Shown here in pieces: positions 6,182 through 7,003 of a stretch of 7,003 nt of DNA (the first letter of the stretch is position 1; every line of letters starts with the position of its first letter). Both the position numbers and the translations under genes were made by a program. Origin of the DNA: ZC4RG30 sp964456255 (GTDB lineage: Bacteria > Pseudomonadota > Gammaproteobacteria > Steroidobacterales > Steroidobacteraceae). The notes beneath the pieces are model-generated. The model had not been told where the DNA came from, searched no databases, and was given only the letters and a program-made list of their open reading frames with translations. The stretch lies in assembly GCA_964456255.1 (NCBI GenBank), contig CAYWDZ010000164.1:1-7003 (forward strand), in the 5' to 3' direction.

Positions 6182-7003
6182 ATGTTCGTAGATCGTTGCA
6201 CTGGCAAATTTGTCCTCGCCCTGGTGGGTGGTATCGCCTTGTCGGCGTGTTCGCCCAGTGCCTCCACCGCGGTGCCCCCTGTATTCGCAGCCGCTGCGCC
6301 GGCGCCAACGGCGGCTCCTCCGCCCAGTGCCGCGCCGGTTGCGCCACTGGTCACCGGCCTGCCGGATTTCACCGGGCTGGTTGAGCGCTATGGCCCGGCC
6401 GTGGTCAATGTGAAGGTGAACCAGCGGCGGGCCCGCGCGATTCCCTCACGTGGCGTGCCACAGAATCCGGATCCACGTGGCCAGATCGAGGATTTCCTGC
6501 GCCAGTTCGGCTTCCCGAACCCGGGTGGTCCGCGCGGCCAGCAGCAGGAGCCTGACCCTGGTCCCGGTGAGGGTTCAGGCTTCGTGATCAGCAAGGATGG
6601 CTACATCCTCACCAACGCCCATGTGGTGCGAGGTGCCAGCGACATCGTCGTGAAGCTCACCGACCGGCGCGAGTTTCCCGCCAAGCTCATCGGAATCGAT
6701 GACCGTACCGATGTGGCGGTGATCAAGATCGAGGGCAATGACCTGCCGGTGGTGCGTATCGGCGATCCCTCCAGGCTCAAGCCGGGTCAGTGGGTGGTCG
6801 CGATCGGCTCACCCTTCGGCATGGAGAACAGCGTGACTGCCGGTATTGTCAGCGCCACCTCGCGCGACCTGCCGGACGAAGGCTATGTGCCCTTCATCCA
6901 GACCGACGTGGCGGTGAACCCGGGCAATTCGGGCGGACCGTTGTTCAACCTGGCCGGCGAGGTGGTGGGCATCAACTCGCAGATCTACAGCCAGAGCGGC
7001 GGC
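6182..7003 (+). CDS. HtrA/DegP-family (Do-type) periplasmic serine protease, predicted lipoprotein (3' partial)
   Basis: Do-type proteases degrade or hold misfolded proteins in the cell envelope. The frame is open from the ATG at 6182 to the right edge, giving 274 residues. The N-terminus (positive residues R5 and K9, hydrophobic residues 10-20) ends in the lipobox LSAC, predicting cleavage before C23 and lipid attachment; +2 is Ser, so the enterobacterial rule predicts outer-membrane sorting. A Pro/Ala-rich linker (about 24-56) leads to the trypsin-like protease domain. Its triad is complete: H147 (TNAHVV), D177 (RTDVAVIKI) and S250 (GNSGGP). A Pro/Gly/Gln-rich loop (about 83-130) precedes GSGFVISKDGYILT. 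PDZ domains would lie beyond the window. GGAGGA at 6168-6173 is ideally placed for this start; an in-frame ATG at 6173 would add only MCA. DegP, DegQ and MucD cannot be separated here, so no symbol is given. Confidence 0.93.
   Translation, partial: MFVDRCTGKFVLALVGGIALSACSPSASTAVPPVFAAAAPAPTAAPPPSAAPVAPLVTGLPDFTGLVERYGPAVVNVKVNQRRARAIPSRGVPQNPDPRGQIEDFLRQFGFPNPGGPRGQQQEPDPGPGEGSGFVISKDGYILTNAHVVRGASDIVVKLTDRREFPAKLIGIDDRTDVAVIKIEGNDLPVVRIGDPSRLKPGQWVVAIGSPFGMENSVTAGIVSATSRDLPDEGYVPFIQTDVAVNPGNSGGPLFNLAGEVVGINSQIYSQSGG

Overview
This window is a chromosomal housekeeping segment from a high-GC proteobacterium, most likely a gammaproteobacterium. The evidence is the divergent uvrA/ssb pair (the arrangement known from Escherichia coli), the order miaB-ybeZ-ybeY-corC(ybeX)-lnt, and protein sequences that align closely with the E. 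coli versions from memory. The lineage cannot be narrowed reliably from the sequence alone; a Xanthomonadales/Nevskiales/Chromatiales-like group would fit the GC content.

Layout. Positions 1-121 (minus strand) hold the first 40 codons of uvrA, running off the left edge. Positions 122-274 are the divergent uvrA/ssb control region. ssb occupies 275-742. A 130-base gap (743-872) contains two separate inverted repeats and a candidate promoter. From 873 to 6108 there is one tightly packed plus-strand operon: miaB (tRNA ms2i6A modification), ybeZ (PhoH-like ATPase), ybeY (endoribonuclease / ribosome maturation), corC/ybeX (CBS-domain protein) and lnt (apolipoprotein N-acyltransferase). Three consecutive junctions are 4-base ATGA stop/start overlaps, and corC/lnt overlap by at least a few bases, so translation is probably coupled along the operon. 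After a 73-base gap with a sigma-E-like promoter candidate, an HtrA/DegP-type serine protease begins at 6182 and runs off the right edge.

How the genes relate. uvrA and ssb belong to DNA repair and replication. miaB, ybeZ and ybeY act on tRNA and on ribosome/rRNA quality control. corC and lnt belong to the envelope, and lnt completes lipoprotein acylation. The HtrA-type protease carries its own apparent lipoprotein signal (lipobox LSAC), so it may itself be a substrate of the neighbouring Lnt. This is the most interesting point in the window.

I found no mobile elements, CRISPR arrays, tRNA/rRNA genes or clearly novel multi-gene system. All gene families here are well known; the notable items are the intergenic palindrome before miaB and the predicted lipid-anchored HtrA with possible envelope-stress control.
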